Assembly: GCF_932274485.2 (NCBI RefSeq)
Contig: NC_065879.2
Coordinates: 17,348,591-17,412,590 of the forward strand
Source of the DNA: Patella vulgata
Taxonomy: Eukaryota; Mollusca; Gastropoda; Patellidae
DNA: 64,000 nt
Reading direction: 5' to 3'
Positions 43,101 to 53,400 of the stretch are shown piece after piece. Under the pieces are notes generated by a model. It had not been told where the DNA came from and did no database searches. It worked only from the letters and a program-made list of their open reading frames with translations. The first letter of the stretch is position 1, and every line of letters begins with the position of its first letter. Position numbers and translations under genes: made by a program.

Positions 43101-45172
43101 TGTGACGCCCAAACGCACCAATAGCTACCGCATGGAATGCAGGTGATGCTTGGGATCATCATGGGGGTCCAACCCAAGATTTGCACGACTCTGACTTTGA
43201 ATGTTACAGTCATTGTGGCATTGAATTCCAGGGTGGAAACATCAGTTTAATTGTTTTAGTGACCAGAAAACAAATTTTGATATGTGTCGGCTTACCCAAA
43301 ATGAAAGGTTACGTGCCCTTGGCATGCTACAGATCGGCACAACACAGGCGGTTGTGGCGCGGACGATGAATGTTTCTCAGTCTGTCATAAGCAGGCTATG
43401 GTCCAGATACCGTGATACACAATCTGTACAGGACAGACCACGCTCAGGTCGACCAAGGGCGACAACTCAAGCCCAGGATCGATTTATCCGTACCTTGGCC
43501 TTGAGAAATCGTGTCATCACAGCAAATCAGATCAGCGCTCGTCTTCAAACAGACACTGGTGTGAGAGTGAGTGGCCAGACGATTCGGAATCGACTGCATA
43601 GGGGTCACCTTCGCGCCCGACGTCCTCGCGTGATCCCTTGTTTGAGAGATCATCACATTCAGGCAAGACGTCGTTGGTGTAGGGATCGTCAACACTGGGA
43701 TAATCGACGCTGGAGCAATGTGATGTTTTCAGATGAGTCAAGGTTCACTGTTGATTTTTTGGACAGACGTAGGAGGGTGTGGCGTCGTCGAAACGAGCGC
43801 TTCCAAGACGTTAACGTCATCAGACATGATCGATTTGGGGGTGGTTCTGTTATGGTGTGGGGAGGCATCACTGTTGCTGGAAGAACGGCTTTACATGTTG
43901 TTGCAGGGCGTGTTACAGGCCAGTACTACCGGGACAACATCTTGGCAGTCCATGTTGTGCCGTTCGCACGACGTCATGGCCGCCCTTTCATCTTCCAGGA
44001 TGACAACGTAAGATGTCACAGGGCCAGGATCGTTACAGGTTACCTCCAACAACAGAACATCACCACATTACCTTGGCCAGCACTGAGTCCCGACCTCTCC
44101 CCCATCGAGCATGTCTGGGACATGCTTGGACAGAGGTTACGTCAACGTCAACAACGTCCTGCCAATGTCCAAGAACTTGCTGCTGCGTTGCAACAGGAAT
44201 GGGACAATCTGGAACAAAATGACCTTAGACGTCTCATTAGGAGTATGCCACGTCGGATCAATGCTTGTTTGGCAAACAGAGGAGGATTTACCCGTTACTG
44301 ACTTGGTTGTGATGCTGTGGTAACTTTGCTGTTTGACCCCGGGTATCATTTTACCCTTATAATGGTCAGTCTGTGCCTTACTTAGTCTAACGATCATTTG
44401 GAATAAATCGATGAATGTGAACTTCATTTCATTTTGTCATTTGTTTCTTCGTCAGTTTCATTAGGTGACTTTAATAACACTTAAAAATCAAATATCCCCT
44501 ACTTTTTTTGAATAGTAATGACTGACACCAATATTGTCCTTTAACACTGTTCATCAGGTGCATTTTACCGAGATTTCGTCTAATAGATTGGATGCAGCTA
44601 TGGCGGGTGTGGCGCCAGGCAGGGTAAGCTTACTCTTCCGGACACCTGTTACCACTGTTTATCGTGTATTTTGTACACGGTGAAGAGTCTATTTGCTGAT
44701 TACACTATTTTGCCTATACTGTTTTTTTAGGACTTCTAATGGTTTGGATTGTTTGTACTTGGTTTTATTTTATTAGTACTTACACAATTAATCTTTAAAT
44801 GTGTGTATGGGTAGAGTTTACTATGCAACACCTACTGATTAAAAGTAGCATAGATATATATATAAATACAAGTATGCTTACCGTACTAACAATAGTACTT
44901 GTAATGGAGGTTTCAAATACTCTGCTACAAGATTGTAACGTCACATTTTCAGCAATGACGTCACACCTTTTGAAATTGAAGGAAGTTCTGTTGGTGAAGT
45001 TACCATTGATCGTATCGCTTCCATGAACAAGGCACCACCAGTCCGGTATCTCCATTCCGAACGTCATAATCAACATACTGAATCCAAACGTTATTTGCGA
45101 TACCGTAATGAATAAAATAAGCATCCACTGAAATCGTCCAAACGATCCTACAGCATCGATTAATTCTTCCAT
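31159..45172 (-). CDS. SLC22-family organic ion transporter, gene 1 (eight exons)
   Basis: Eight minus-strand exons: 45172-44882, 40488-40070, 37644-37405, 36553-36419, 35984-35908, 33710-33590, 32172-32100 and 31440-31159. All have AG/GT borders and consistent phases, giving 545 residues. This is a 12-helix major facilitator of the organic cation/anion/carnitine transporter family, acting at the plasma membrane. Visible marks: TM1, a large extracellular loop with C47, C70, C82 and C102 and glycosylation sites N58, N61 and N76, the GQAGDTIGRKK signature at 127-137, PESMRW at 240-245, and YESYPTVVR ending at 428. It ends NTYL, a class I PDZ-ligand pattern. Exons 4 and 5 have drifted from the family (KYGIVLEISDLADN, KGRGKG) relative to gene 2. 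Substrate cannot be told. Introns hold several transposons, including a Tc1 element in intron 1. Confidence 0.9.
31545..31905 (-). mobile_element. SINE fragments on the minus strand (family B, then family A-like)
   Basis: Reverse of the family B tail and middle at 31548-31760 (GAAATGAAATGTGGTTTAAC, TCTTATATCGAATTCCAAAT). Then a weaker reverse family A body (GTGGGAGGAAACCACGAGG) to about 31905. In intron 7 of SLC22 gene 1. Confidence 0.65.
31978..32050 (-). pseudogene. Decayed duplicate of SLC22 gene 1 exon 7
   Basis: The block 31938-32050 repeats the exon 7 region at 32057-32172, including the flank AATCAAGCTAATCTATTTTT, the GTAAGC donor and the GAGCCACGGCAT core. Relative to exon 7 it has base changes and an insertion that disturb the frame, and no good acceptor remains. 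It reads as a local tandem duplication of an exon that has since decayed. It lies between exons 7 and 8. Confidence 0.7.
32145..32335 (-). repeat. About 50-bp tandem repeat carrying the exon 7 acceptor, four units
   Basis: Four units, each comprising the start of exon 7 (plus strand CATTAGCAGCACCATAGCC), its acceptor junction (ACACACCTACAAAATAAAAC) and a short intron piece. The unit nearest the gene 3' end is the functional exon start; the others are upstream copies with intact AG dinucleotides. Confidence 0.85.
33041..33545. mobile_element. TTAA-target MITE, copy 3 (505 bp)
   Basis: Same family as 14749-15243, and very similar to it. TTAA flanks at 33037-33040 and 33546-33549. It sits in intron 6 of SLC22 gene 1, ending 44 bp from the exon 6 donor. 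Confidence 0.85.
33888..34366. repeat. SINE B fragment and 20-bp minisatellite in intron 5
   Basis: A reverse SINE B tail fragment (GAAATGAAATGGGGTTTAAC) at 33888-33945. Then about 17 irregular units of about 20 bp built on GTCAACTATAAACACATGCC at 33985-34360. A few units of the same motif are present in the matching intron of SLC22 gene 2 (about 51955-52240), so the seed predates the gene duplication. Confidence 0.8.
34369..35890. mobile_element. Probable DNA transposon with short inverted ends, about 1.5 kb
   Basis: GGAGCTTTTACG at the left and CGTAAAAGCTCC at the right, each bordered by TA (34367-34368, 35891-35892). The interior contains two related sub-blocks (AGATGTTATATATTAATTAA near 34720, and a diverged partner near 35515). 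No transposase. Its right end is 17 bp from the exon 5 donor of SLC22 gene 1. The matching intron of gene 2 lacks it. Confidence 0.6.
36718..37100. mobile_element. Foldback element with about 90-bp arms, 383 bp
   Basis: The arms pair from CTATGGCAGTATGTTAGACT through ATGCTATCGTCTAATTTCT with the reverse complement ending at GCCATAC; a possible 5-bp target duplication GGGGC flanks it (36713-36717, 37101-37105). Sub-repeats of AACTTCTATTCATGTAA lie in both arms. It lies in intron 3 of SLC22 gene 1. Confidence 0.7.
37646..38110. repeat. AT-only minisatellite upstream of SLC22 gene 1 exon 3
   Basis: Degenerate units of about 22 bp such as AATATATTTATAAAAAATTT, beginning at the exon 3 acceptor itself (CTGTATTTATGAAAATTT). 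The adjacent intron lacks a conventional pyrimidine tract. Confidence 0.8.
38163..39971. mobile_element. DNA element with long inverted repeats, about 1.8 kb
   Basis: Inverted repeats of about 210-250 bp (38163-38405, 39765-39971) start ACGGAAGC and include ATAGGGGTCATGCAAAATTT and reiterated CTCGAGA/TATTGACATCCTG motifs. A 6-bp GCCAAT flanks both sides (38157-38162, 39972-39977). The interior is a degenerate tandem of about 170 bp with TGCTTCACACC blocks. No transposase ORF. In intron 2 of SLC22 gene 1. Confidence 0.7.
40900..41405. mobile_element. Foldback element in SLC22 gene 1 intron 1
   Basis: Left arm 40900-41035 and right arm about 41255-41405 are inverted copies (left TAGTTTCAGTGTTGGACTCC, right GGAGTCCAGCCATGAAACTA), with a unique centre of about 220 bp. 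No clear target duplication was found. Confidence 0.7.
42989..44515 (+). mobile_element. Tc1-type DNA transposon, intact, copy 2 (1527 bp)
   Basis: Same terminal repeats and TA flanks (42987-42988, 44516-44517) as copy 1. Inserted in intron 1 of SLC22 gene 1, antisense to that gene. Confidence 0.95.
43282..44301 (+). CDS. Tc1-family transposase (DD34E), copy 2
   Basis: 339 residues, intact, with the same helix-turn-helix pair and DD34E triad as copy 1 (FSDESRF, IFQDDNVRCH, LSPDLSPIEHVW). The five differences from copy 1 are C2 for R2, P for R and V for A around the second catalytic D, E for D in WDNLEQ, and R for Q in MPRRIN. The V next to the second catalytic aspartate (DDNV rather than DDNA) is the only change close to the active site. 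Confidence 0.95.
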   Translation: MCRLTQNERLRALGMLQIGTTQAVVARTMNVSQSVISRLWSRYRDTQSVQDRPRSGRPRATTQAQDRFIRTLALRNRVITANQISARLQTDTGVRVSGQTIRNRLHRGHLRARRPRVIPCLRDHHIQARRRWCRDRQHWDNRRWSNVMFSDESRFTVDFLDRRRRVWRRRNERFQDVNVIRHDRFGGGSVMVWGGITVAGRTALHVVAGRVTGQYYRDNILAVHVVPFARRHGRPFIFQDDNVRCHRARIVTGYLQQQNITTLPWPALSPDLSPIEHVWDMLGQRLRQRQQRPANVQELAAALQQEWDNLEQNDLRRLIRSMPRRINACLANRGGFTRY

Positions 45173-45211
45173 TGTTCGATTTCAAACTCAAGATACGGAA
45201 TAAAGAGGGTA

Positions 45212-45217
45212 TTTATA
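45212..45217 (-). promoter_or_regulatory. TATA-like box of SLC22 gene 1
   Basis: TATAAA on the minus strand within GGTTTTATAAATACCC, 40 bp upstream of the ATG. A matching TATAAA precedes gene 2 at a similar distance in an otherwise diverged flank. If used, the 5' UTR would be very short. Confidence 0.5.
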
Positions 45218-45239
45218 AAACCAGAATAAGCTCCAGATG

Positions 45240-46827
45240 ATAAAACTTTTACCTTGTGGTTGGTTTCTAAACAATCAGATTAGCTTCGTTATGGCCAAGA
45301 TATTCCTTAAAAACAAAACAACAGCATAATTGTGTACGGTTAGGTTATAGCTGCTAGGAAAACCTGGAATTCAACCAAATAATCACATGAATTTAAGTCC
45401 AGAAACAATAACATATACGGACAATTTAAAATGTTAGGAAGTCCAGAAATAATCACATACACGGACAGGTTATATCCGTTATCAAGTCCAGGAATTCTAC
45501 CAAATAATCACAGAGTATAATCATGTACGACCAGGTTAAATCCGCTATGAAAAATATAAATTCAATCAAATAATCAAAAAACATAATTTCGATTATCCAG
45601 TTTTGCATTTAATCATTAATGAGCGTTGAGCAGCAGGTCGGATTCAAATCCAGTGAACACATAAGATGGCATCGAGAGTTGATTAAGCTCTTTTCATGTT
45701 AATAAATGTGTACAAGTGCACTTCTTGTGTACTTTCTGGGTTCTTACCCTGGTAACTAAAACGCTATAGCCCGTAGACGTTAATTATAATTTATAAGCTC
45801 AATATAAAGCGTAAAACAAAGAATACTGGAGACAGGTGATTAATAAAATATATAAGACAATATGAAGTAGATATAAATGGGGGGGGGGGGGGGATTAAGA
45901 TCCATTAAAATATAGTTTACTGAATTAAGTAACACTGTGCGGATTAGCACGACGTATTAACATTTACTATTGGGCCGTAATTCGCCCTACTATAAATGTT
46001 TATATAAGATTTCGGGCCTTAAACAGACCTGCAATAGGCAGATTTAGCTCCTGCATAATGTATGGTTAATATTTTGTGCAAAGGATCATCTTTACCAAAA
46101 GCGTATCATTCCTCTCTACCACGAAATTGTATACCATGCCAACTGGTCAACCCCTACCCCACGTAAGGCCCTGCAAAGAACTAGATTTGTTATTTATCAT
46201 TTAAAAAACGCAGTTTATAAAAGGAAAAGACTCCTTAAATTTTTGAATTGGCTTCCCGTAACTTTTACGAAATGGAAATACAATCATTAACGGAAATATT
46301 TCGAATTTGCCCTGCTCCTTCCGACTGCTGTCTTCAGTATCCGTAGGAACTGACAGAAACAGCCTATTAATTTTAATTTTAAAAAAAGTAGTTCTCACCT
46401 AAAATAGTGCATGCAGTCTATCAATTAACAACAACTGAAGATAACGTTACCTTGAACGTGCACCCATCCTTTTCTTATCATTCATAAATTGTGTTTATAT
46501 AATGTAGTTATGTCATAATTATTAATAAACTATTTCTAATGGCATGTTTGCATACGTATAATAAATTTTGATCTTATCTGATTTGAATGCATGGGATTAA
46601 AGATGAGCATCAACGATTCAGTTGCTTCAATTATTTCGCTAATCGGGTCTTTTAATGCAGTTAAATAGTGTAATATTGAATAGGTTGGCTTAAACATCGG
46701 TCCAGAAACGATCGCAACAGTCACAGGAAAGTGGACAGGGACGTTTTGAATCTGGGACTAAACATAACAATATTTGGTGAGTTCTTTATTTCCAGTGGCA
46801 GATCATTGACCAAAGTGGCCTTTTAAG
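45240..46827. other. Intergenic DNA between the SLC22 genes, part 1
   Basis: Contains irregular repeats of a unit with AGTCCAGAAATAATCACATA (45375-45560), a G run (about 45879-45894), and a dispersed repeat fragment (TCGATTATCCAGTTTTGC, CTGCAATAGGCAGATTTAGC) shared with 19490-19720 and 58370-58580. No gene seen. Confidence 0.45.
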
Positions 46828-47040
46828 TCAATCAGTAAAGGATGGCACAGTTTTGGTATTTGTTTCCATATTGACACTGCTAATCAAGAGCATTTCAAGA
46901 TTTACTGGGCTGTTTGAAATTGGAATAGAGGGGTTACCAACATGCCCTTGTGTTATACCTCGATGACCACGTCTAGATTCAGGACCAAGAAGTAAAGCTG
47001 CAGTTTTCTCATCGTTCAGTTTCAGTTTGTTTGCTGTCAT
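46828..47040 (-). mobile_element. LINE reverse-transcriptase fragment
   Basis: A 70-codon ORF with ANKLKLNDEKTAALLLGP, then PISNSPVNLEMLL, matches the segment after the catalytic core in non-LTR retrotransposon reverse transcriptases (NxLKLNxxKTE, then a VRNLGVxLD-like strand). It is an isolated, decayed fragment; the FADD catalytic motif is not nearby. A weakly similar stretch may continue at 47490-47690. Confidence 0.65.
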
Positions 47041-47049
47041 CTATAATAT

Positions 47050-50000
47050 ATGTGTTCATGACACTTTGAAAGTTGAAAGAGCAGTCGACACGGGTGTGGG
47101 ATTAAAAATGGACATAATTTGAGAGCCTCACCAGTTTAGGAAAGCAATGATTATTAATACGATTAGATGTCATTAAGGGCATGGTAAAGTGACATCACCT
47201 TGCTACAAACTAGTCCAAACACCTGCAAGGGTTGACATAATTAGTGTTCCTTGGATGCCAAATTCCAAAATAAAATACATTACTGACAATTCGATTGTTC
47301 ACATCAACTTTCCCTTTAAATCTTATAAACAAAATCTAACAACTACTTGTGAATCGAAGTTGATGGCGCTATTATCACCCAATTGATTCTCTGATTTATG
47401 AAGTTGAGTCATAGATTGTCAATTTGACCTCTTGTTTTAATGACGTGTCAGTTGGTGCCGTGTGCTTCAGCTTAGCAATTCCCATCTTCAATAGAAGGCT
47501 TGATCACACTTTAACTCCGTACATCTTATCAGGGCCTTCTCGTAATAACCTGTATATTTCGGCACTAATTTTGAATGGGTATTCACCAAGCTTGAGAGCC
47601 AATCAGATTCCTCGATTATCACGAATACCAGGTCTCGTGCTTTCCAGCTAAAATGTCTACCTGTGACAATCGAGTTGTAAAGCAAAATTCAAGGTTCATT
47701 CAATGTCAAAGTTTCCGTGGAGGTCGCTATACATTTGTATTTGATTTGAGTGTGTTTTCGTCACAACCTCTGATTGGACACTACTGTTCACGTGCGTGCA
47801 GTAAATCGGGATAATGTAGCGATAAGTTGGGGAATTGTAAAGCAATCTAGCAACGTCCGGATGATGTAAAACTCGCAAGCTTGCAAAATTTAGGACAGCG
47901 TTACAAATATAATGCTTTTTTTCTGCTGTAGATGTTGTTAGAAATAATATGGTTAGAATTATGTTAGTACGGATGGTGGAGAATTTAGTTACCTTCGCAG
48001 TACCGAATGGATTTTATTAGTGTTATGTGTAAGACTTTAGTTCTAATAACCGTTCCTCTTAGTTGTTATACATGTGTATGATAACTGTTGGTTGAAGCTT
48101 TAGTTGATAATACTAGATATCTAACATTAGCTCTAGGTGTCATATCAGGTTACCGGGTCAATGCCAGAATGGGGTTTCATGGGTTTTCAACACAATGTCA
48201 TACACCTTCCTGTATTTGTACCTATCTTAAAAATCTATGTATTATCATCGTTCGGTTTTAAAAAGCTTGCTTTCATTCAATGTATATATATAGAAAGAAT
48301 GTGGTCATCTAGATTGCTAATCTATTTCTGACTGTCGCTTGTCTGTTCGGGGATGGTGGTTACAGTATCACCTCTGGTTTCCGAGTTATACTACTTTCAG
48401 ATCATGGTTAGGTAGGGTTGGGTTATAGTTAGGGTTAGCGCGGCTGAAATTTGAGTATCAGTGTACCTTTGACCGTCCAGTGATAGAGGCCCGGTTGCGC
48501 TTCACTATCACTTCCTGTTTCGGCTTTACTCCTTTCGGTTTAGGGTTCTACCCAATCAGCTGCGGATAAACCGCTGGTATCAGATAGAAACCCTCTCGGT
48601 TCCGTCAACAATTTCTATTTCTGTCATGAATCAGTTCGTTTCTTATTATAACTATGAGGATGAATCAGTCTGTTTCTTATAACTATGAGGGTGCAAAACA
48701 AGAGTTAACCAAGAAGATGTTAATATAAAATAGCTCTATGATGGCCGTGGTATTTTTAGACTGCATCCTTCAGTTCTGAGATAAAATATTGTTTCGGTAG
48801 TTGGCTAGATTAACCCTTGTGGGTGCACGTTTTGAGAATCACAGCATGTATCATGGGGTTCATATGGACCACAGTTATAATTCAAAGTTTTTACGTACAA
48901 ATATATTTGAATTAAAAGGCAGCGGTTTGGTTTTTATTGGCATTCATATTTGACATCTGAAAAACACCTAAATTATTATCGAAAAACATTTTAGTGACAT
49001 ATGGAAAGTATTTAATAATTCTAACAAAATTTCTACTTTGTGTACTACGTGATAAAGAGGTTACATGGCAATTTACGCTTGATACAAAAACCTTTGATTA
49101 TTTGGAATTTGGTATTTGTAATATGCAGACTCTAAAAGAGATAATACTCTGGCATAGCAATATGGTATGAGGCAGCAAACACATTAGCAAAATCTCTACT
49201 GTGAGTCCGATTGGACCCCATGTTCCCTTCAAGCGTTGGGCCTGATTTGCATGTAATGTAACTCTGCATGTGGGAAACAGATGACTACCGATCTCTTCGC
49301 TATGAGTAAAAATGTATAGGGGACAAAGTCACTGCATTTCAGAAAGCGGTGCCCATTAGTTATTACAAAACACTTTAAAACATGTGCATGGGGTCCACGG
49401 AGACCCCACTTGTACCGACAAGGGTTAACCTTATGAAATGTGCATACTGATAAATATATAACCAATAAGCAGTTGTTTTGGGAATATTAAAAATACTACC
49501 TTAGCTATTCAGCTAAAATTAAATTATTATTATTAATATTATTATAAAAACATTTATGTAGCGCACGCTTTCACAATAATGTGTTCAGATGCGCTATGCA
49601 ATAAACATAAAAACAAAACAAAATGAAGTTAAATATGAAAAAAATACTTTCTATAAAAATAAAAACATCCATTTATAAATCTATACTTAAAAGACTCTAT
49701 AAAGTTGTATAAATAAAAAACATACAATTCAGAATCTATAGGAATGTAAAAGACGCGTACAACAAAATCTTTTATGATGCTTGTCCAACACAACATTCAA
49801 CTTTTTTTTATTTTTATAGTATTTAAACTTGGAATGATCCGCCAAGCAAACTCTTTAATGTTAAAAGAAGTATATATTAAAAGTTATTTATAAAAGTAAC
49901 ATCTATGAGACAATGGCCGACCTCTACACAAAACATTGATTTTTGTTATCTACAATGAATTTTATACTTATTCATCATATCATATAATAAATTTATGTTC

Positions 50001-50435
50001 ATATTACTTAACCAATATTTTGTGAACCTAAAACTATATGAAAATAAAAACACGTGTACCCTTTGAAATATAATATAAACAATCATAACATATATAAAAT
50101 ATATTTAAAATTAACAGGCAAATAAAGACGATTTTAAGTCAGACCCTTCGCTATATATCCCGCCTAATGTTCCCATCGTCAGAAGTCGGTCGGATAGCTA
50201 TGTCATTGTATCCCGCCCAATAAGTTTAAAAACAACCACATAAAGTTTATTTTATAAAATATCATTAAGACATGCAGACCTCAGAAACGAAAATAGGATC
50301 TGTGTTTTAATCAGATTGTAGAATCTGTGTTCTAATCAGAGTTTGTGCCAATTTGCCATGTATAAAAACCCAAGTCACGCTTTTATCGGGTCAACTTAAA
50401 AAAACTCTAATATATTTACTCCATGTCTAATATTG
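47050..50435. other. Intergenic DNA between the SLC22 genes, part 2
   Basis: Over 3 kb without a recognisable gene. A short degenerate GGTTAGG/TTAGGG run occurs at about 48405-48440. The rest is AT-rich, with small ORFs lacking familiar motifs. Confidence 0.4.
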
Positions 50436-50441
50436 TTTATT
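50436..50441 (-). terminator. Polyadenylation signal of SLC22 gene 2
   Basis: AATAAA on the minus strand, 15 bp after the stop codon at 50456. This implies a very short 3' UTR. Confidence 0.5.
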
Positions 50442-50455
50442 CGCTGTTCGTGATT

Positions 50456-53400
50456 TTATAGATATGTATTTACTTCGTTTGAATATGGGTCGCATTTTTC
50501 TTTGTTCTTTTTGTCATGGTTCCTCTGATCGTTGATGGAGTCAATTATTACATCTTCAGATCCAACTTCATAAGGACCAATACGGCCACCTTCTTCCTCT
50601 TCCAACGTTTGTTTAGTTTTATTGTGGGTTTCCTTGGTTACCAGTAGATCCGATAGAGCCTTGTCTTTGGTTTCTTTAAGAAATAAACCAGCGATTCCAC
50701 TTAAGATGAGAAGAACACCCATTATCACAAACGATGCGATCCGGTTCTTGCTCTAGGAATAAATTGAACAGGTTTCAAGTGGGTATATCTTGGACCTTGT
50801 AATGTAAAACTCGACACAAACTAGGTCATTTTGGGACTAGCACATGGAATAAATTTATTCGTTTTCAATAATTCGTTTGTGCTTGGGAATCTTTAGAAGT
50901 GAGTCAAAACCAGGGGACTTGTAGAAAATGCATGAGGTTGGGTAGGCGACCCACGTCTTGTCACGTACAAACTAGGGATCGAAACCACGTCACTTGACTC
51001 AGTGGCTGACCATGTGATTTAAAGCGCACGCATTTGACCACTCGACCACCCAACAGAAAGTCGCTAAGAAGTACTTTATTTTTACATCCTACATAACCAG
51101 TGAATGTTTTGTGTCAACTTACCACACTGAAGATGAAGGGCGCCAGAATTCCACCAGCTCGAGCCACTGTATTAGCAGCACCATAACCCACATACCTACA
51201 AACAAAGATATCCACTATAAAATAAAATGAAATTTGGTTTAACTACCTATTTCCTCGGCCAACACCAGGAGCGAACACTACACCTCCTTGTTCGAGAGCA
51301 AGTGTTGTACTAACTGAGCCACCGCGTTGTTAAGTATGAAATCGGCGCCCGGTTTCTAAAATGAAGAGCATGTTCGGGAAGCAATGACCACGCCTTGATA
51401 AGATGAATTGAGTTAAAAGCGAGATCAGGTCTTCTATTGAAAATGTATGAAGAGAGGCCTCTCCCAATACCTTACCATCACGACTAGAGGAACCCGAGGA
51501 TGATGACGGATGTTTACGAACGGCATATGACAGTGTCAAAAATATAACGTACTTTGGTCAGAGGCCTATCTTGTAAAATGACTGTTCTCTGTTTTCAGAG
51601 GCCATGTTATTTGGTAAAAGGCAATCTCGAGGCAATGGGAACAAAATAATTTTTGCATAGAGTTGTCTTCTACGTTTAATTTGTATTTTTCTTAGACAAT
51701 TCGCGGTCTATTAGATAACTGAACTAATGTTTTTGTCTGCCATTCGGCAACTGTGGCCAGTGACTCTCAAGTCAATAAGAAATATACACAAACCTGATAA
51801 CAGTGGGATAACTTTCATTTGTTATAAGAAGTAAAGCCATCCATGCTGCTCCGACGGATAATTTAGCTGCCAATGACAAGGCTGTTATAGCTGTACCTCT
51901 AGCCGTGTCAGTTGCTGAAAAATAGATTATACACACGTTGTCTACACTACAAATAGACGTGACGTCAACTATAAAAAACATGATCTTGGCTATAAAGCCT
52001 ATGTGGCTTGGAGATAGGGGCGCCTTCTGAACCTTCTGGGTTTACTGCGGGTACTCCGGTTTCCTCCCACTGGAAAGACTCCTGGGCGTGCGCTAAGCTA
52101 ATAAAAAAAATAAGACTTGTCTGCGATATCACCTTCGGTGGAAGCGGACGTTAAACACTAAGAATAATAAAAATACATGGCGTCAACCATTAACTTGCCA
52201 ATTATGGTGACTATAGGCACACTACGTCAACTATAAAACATAGTGTTATCTTTATGAAACCCCGGGTGTTGGGATGTAAGTCCAAAGAAACCATAACCTC
52301 ATTAGAGGGGTTTTGTTGACAGATTTGTGACTCTCAAGTACACTGATTTAAACACCATTCACCCGGTTTCGGTTTGATTCACGATTTGGAATGTCATTCC
52401 CCTGCAGATCTGAATAACGATATTATAACCGGTCAACCAGTCCGATGAGCCGCGTTTCATGCTGTAATTAAAGTAGCTAAGTCTCTAACTCAGTATCATC
52501 CCGTCTTCGACATTGAAAACACGAATTATTTGTCAATTTAAATCAACATTAATATTGTGATCTTACCGACAAAAGATGGGCTTCTTATATCCAATATTTA
52601 AGACAAAATAAACATTTTACCATTGGTACAAGAATCGTGTACAAAAGACTCGAAGAACGAGGCCAAACATATTCCACAGGTCATTTCAAACGCTGACGCC
52701 ATATTCTTATCTGGGGAGCATGCGCAATAAATGTTATCGGTGTAGACTGAAATATCCAGACACTGGAGATTGCCATTCGATTGAGACTTCTGGCGTATTT
52801 CGCCTAACATAAATGATTTGAAATTAGAATAAAAACGGAAACGACTGAATGTAAATCAGTTTATATACATTCATATTACATTATTATATGCGTTGAGACC
52901 CAATTTCTAGGTCCCAAATATTAGCGATTTAGCTCCTTTAACGTCAAGTAATGTTTATTGTACGAGAAGAAATGGTGGACAGATACTGAGTTATCAGTGC
53001 GACAGAGGAAATAACTCTACACGTGACTTACCTTCCTGTACTATTATTACTATAATACACAAGGCACCCGCCAGAAATAAAGGAAGAGAGGTTCCCAATC
53101 TACGACCAATTCTACAAGAAAACAAAAAAAAAACATTGTTATCCGAATGATAGGATGAAACATAACTGACTCGCCAACCAGAAGGTCTCGGGTGTTGGCC
53201 AAGATATTTCCTCGGAAACATATCTCGACGGTTTAGGAAATCAGCCATTTGACCTTTATTGCGCCATAATGTGGCTCAGTAAATCTTGTACTGACTCGCT
53301 AACCATAAAAAGGGGACCACGGTGGCTAAGTGGGTAAGACGCTGGCTCGCTAGCCTGGAGGTCGGGTGTTCGATCCCTGCATTGGCCGAGAAAGTTCATC

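Larger units (their letters stand above)
42314..44602. mobile_element. Large foldback element, right arm split by a Tc1 transposon
   Basis: Left arm about 42316-42672. Right arm 42766-42988 plus 44516-44600. Outer ends TAGCTGCATCC and GGATGCAGCTA. Paired landmarks include ACGAAATCTCGGTAAAATGC and AATAATTCCTTCGAAGAC. The right arm lacks about 37 bp that the left arm has, exactly where the Tc1 element sits. Confidence 0.8.

Noticed and set aside
47424-47685. Extension of the LINE fragment
   Set aside because: The minus-strand reading has faint similarity to the region after the reverse transcriptase in some LINEs (LVPKYTG), too weak to annotate.
48405-48440. Interstitial telomere repeat
   Set aside because: Only a few degenerate GGTTAGG/TTAGGG units over about 35 bp; chance or decay cannot be excluded.
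53329-53400. Possible tRNA gene
   Set aside because: A and B boxes are good, but the ends do not form an acceptor stem and the sequence continues as a SINE B body repeated elsewhere; it is a SINE head.
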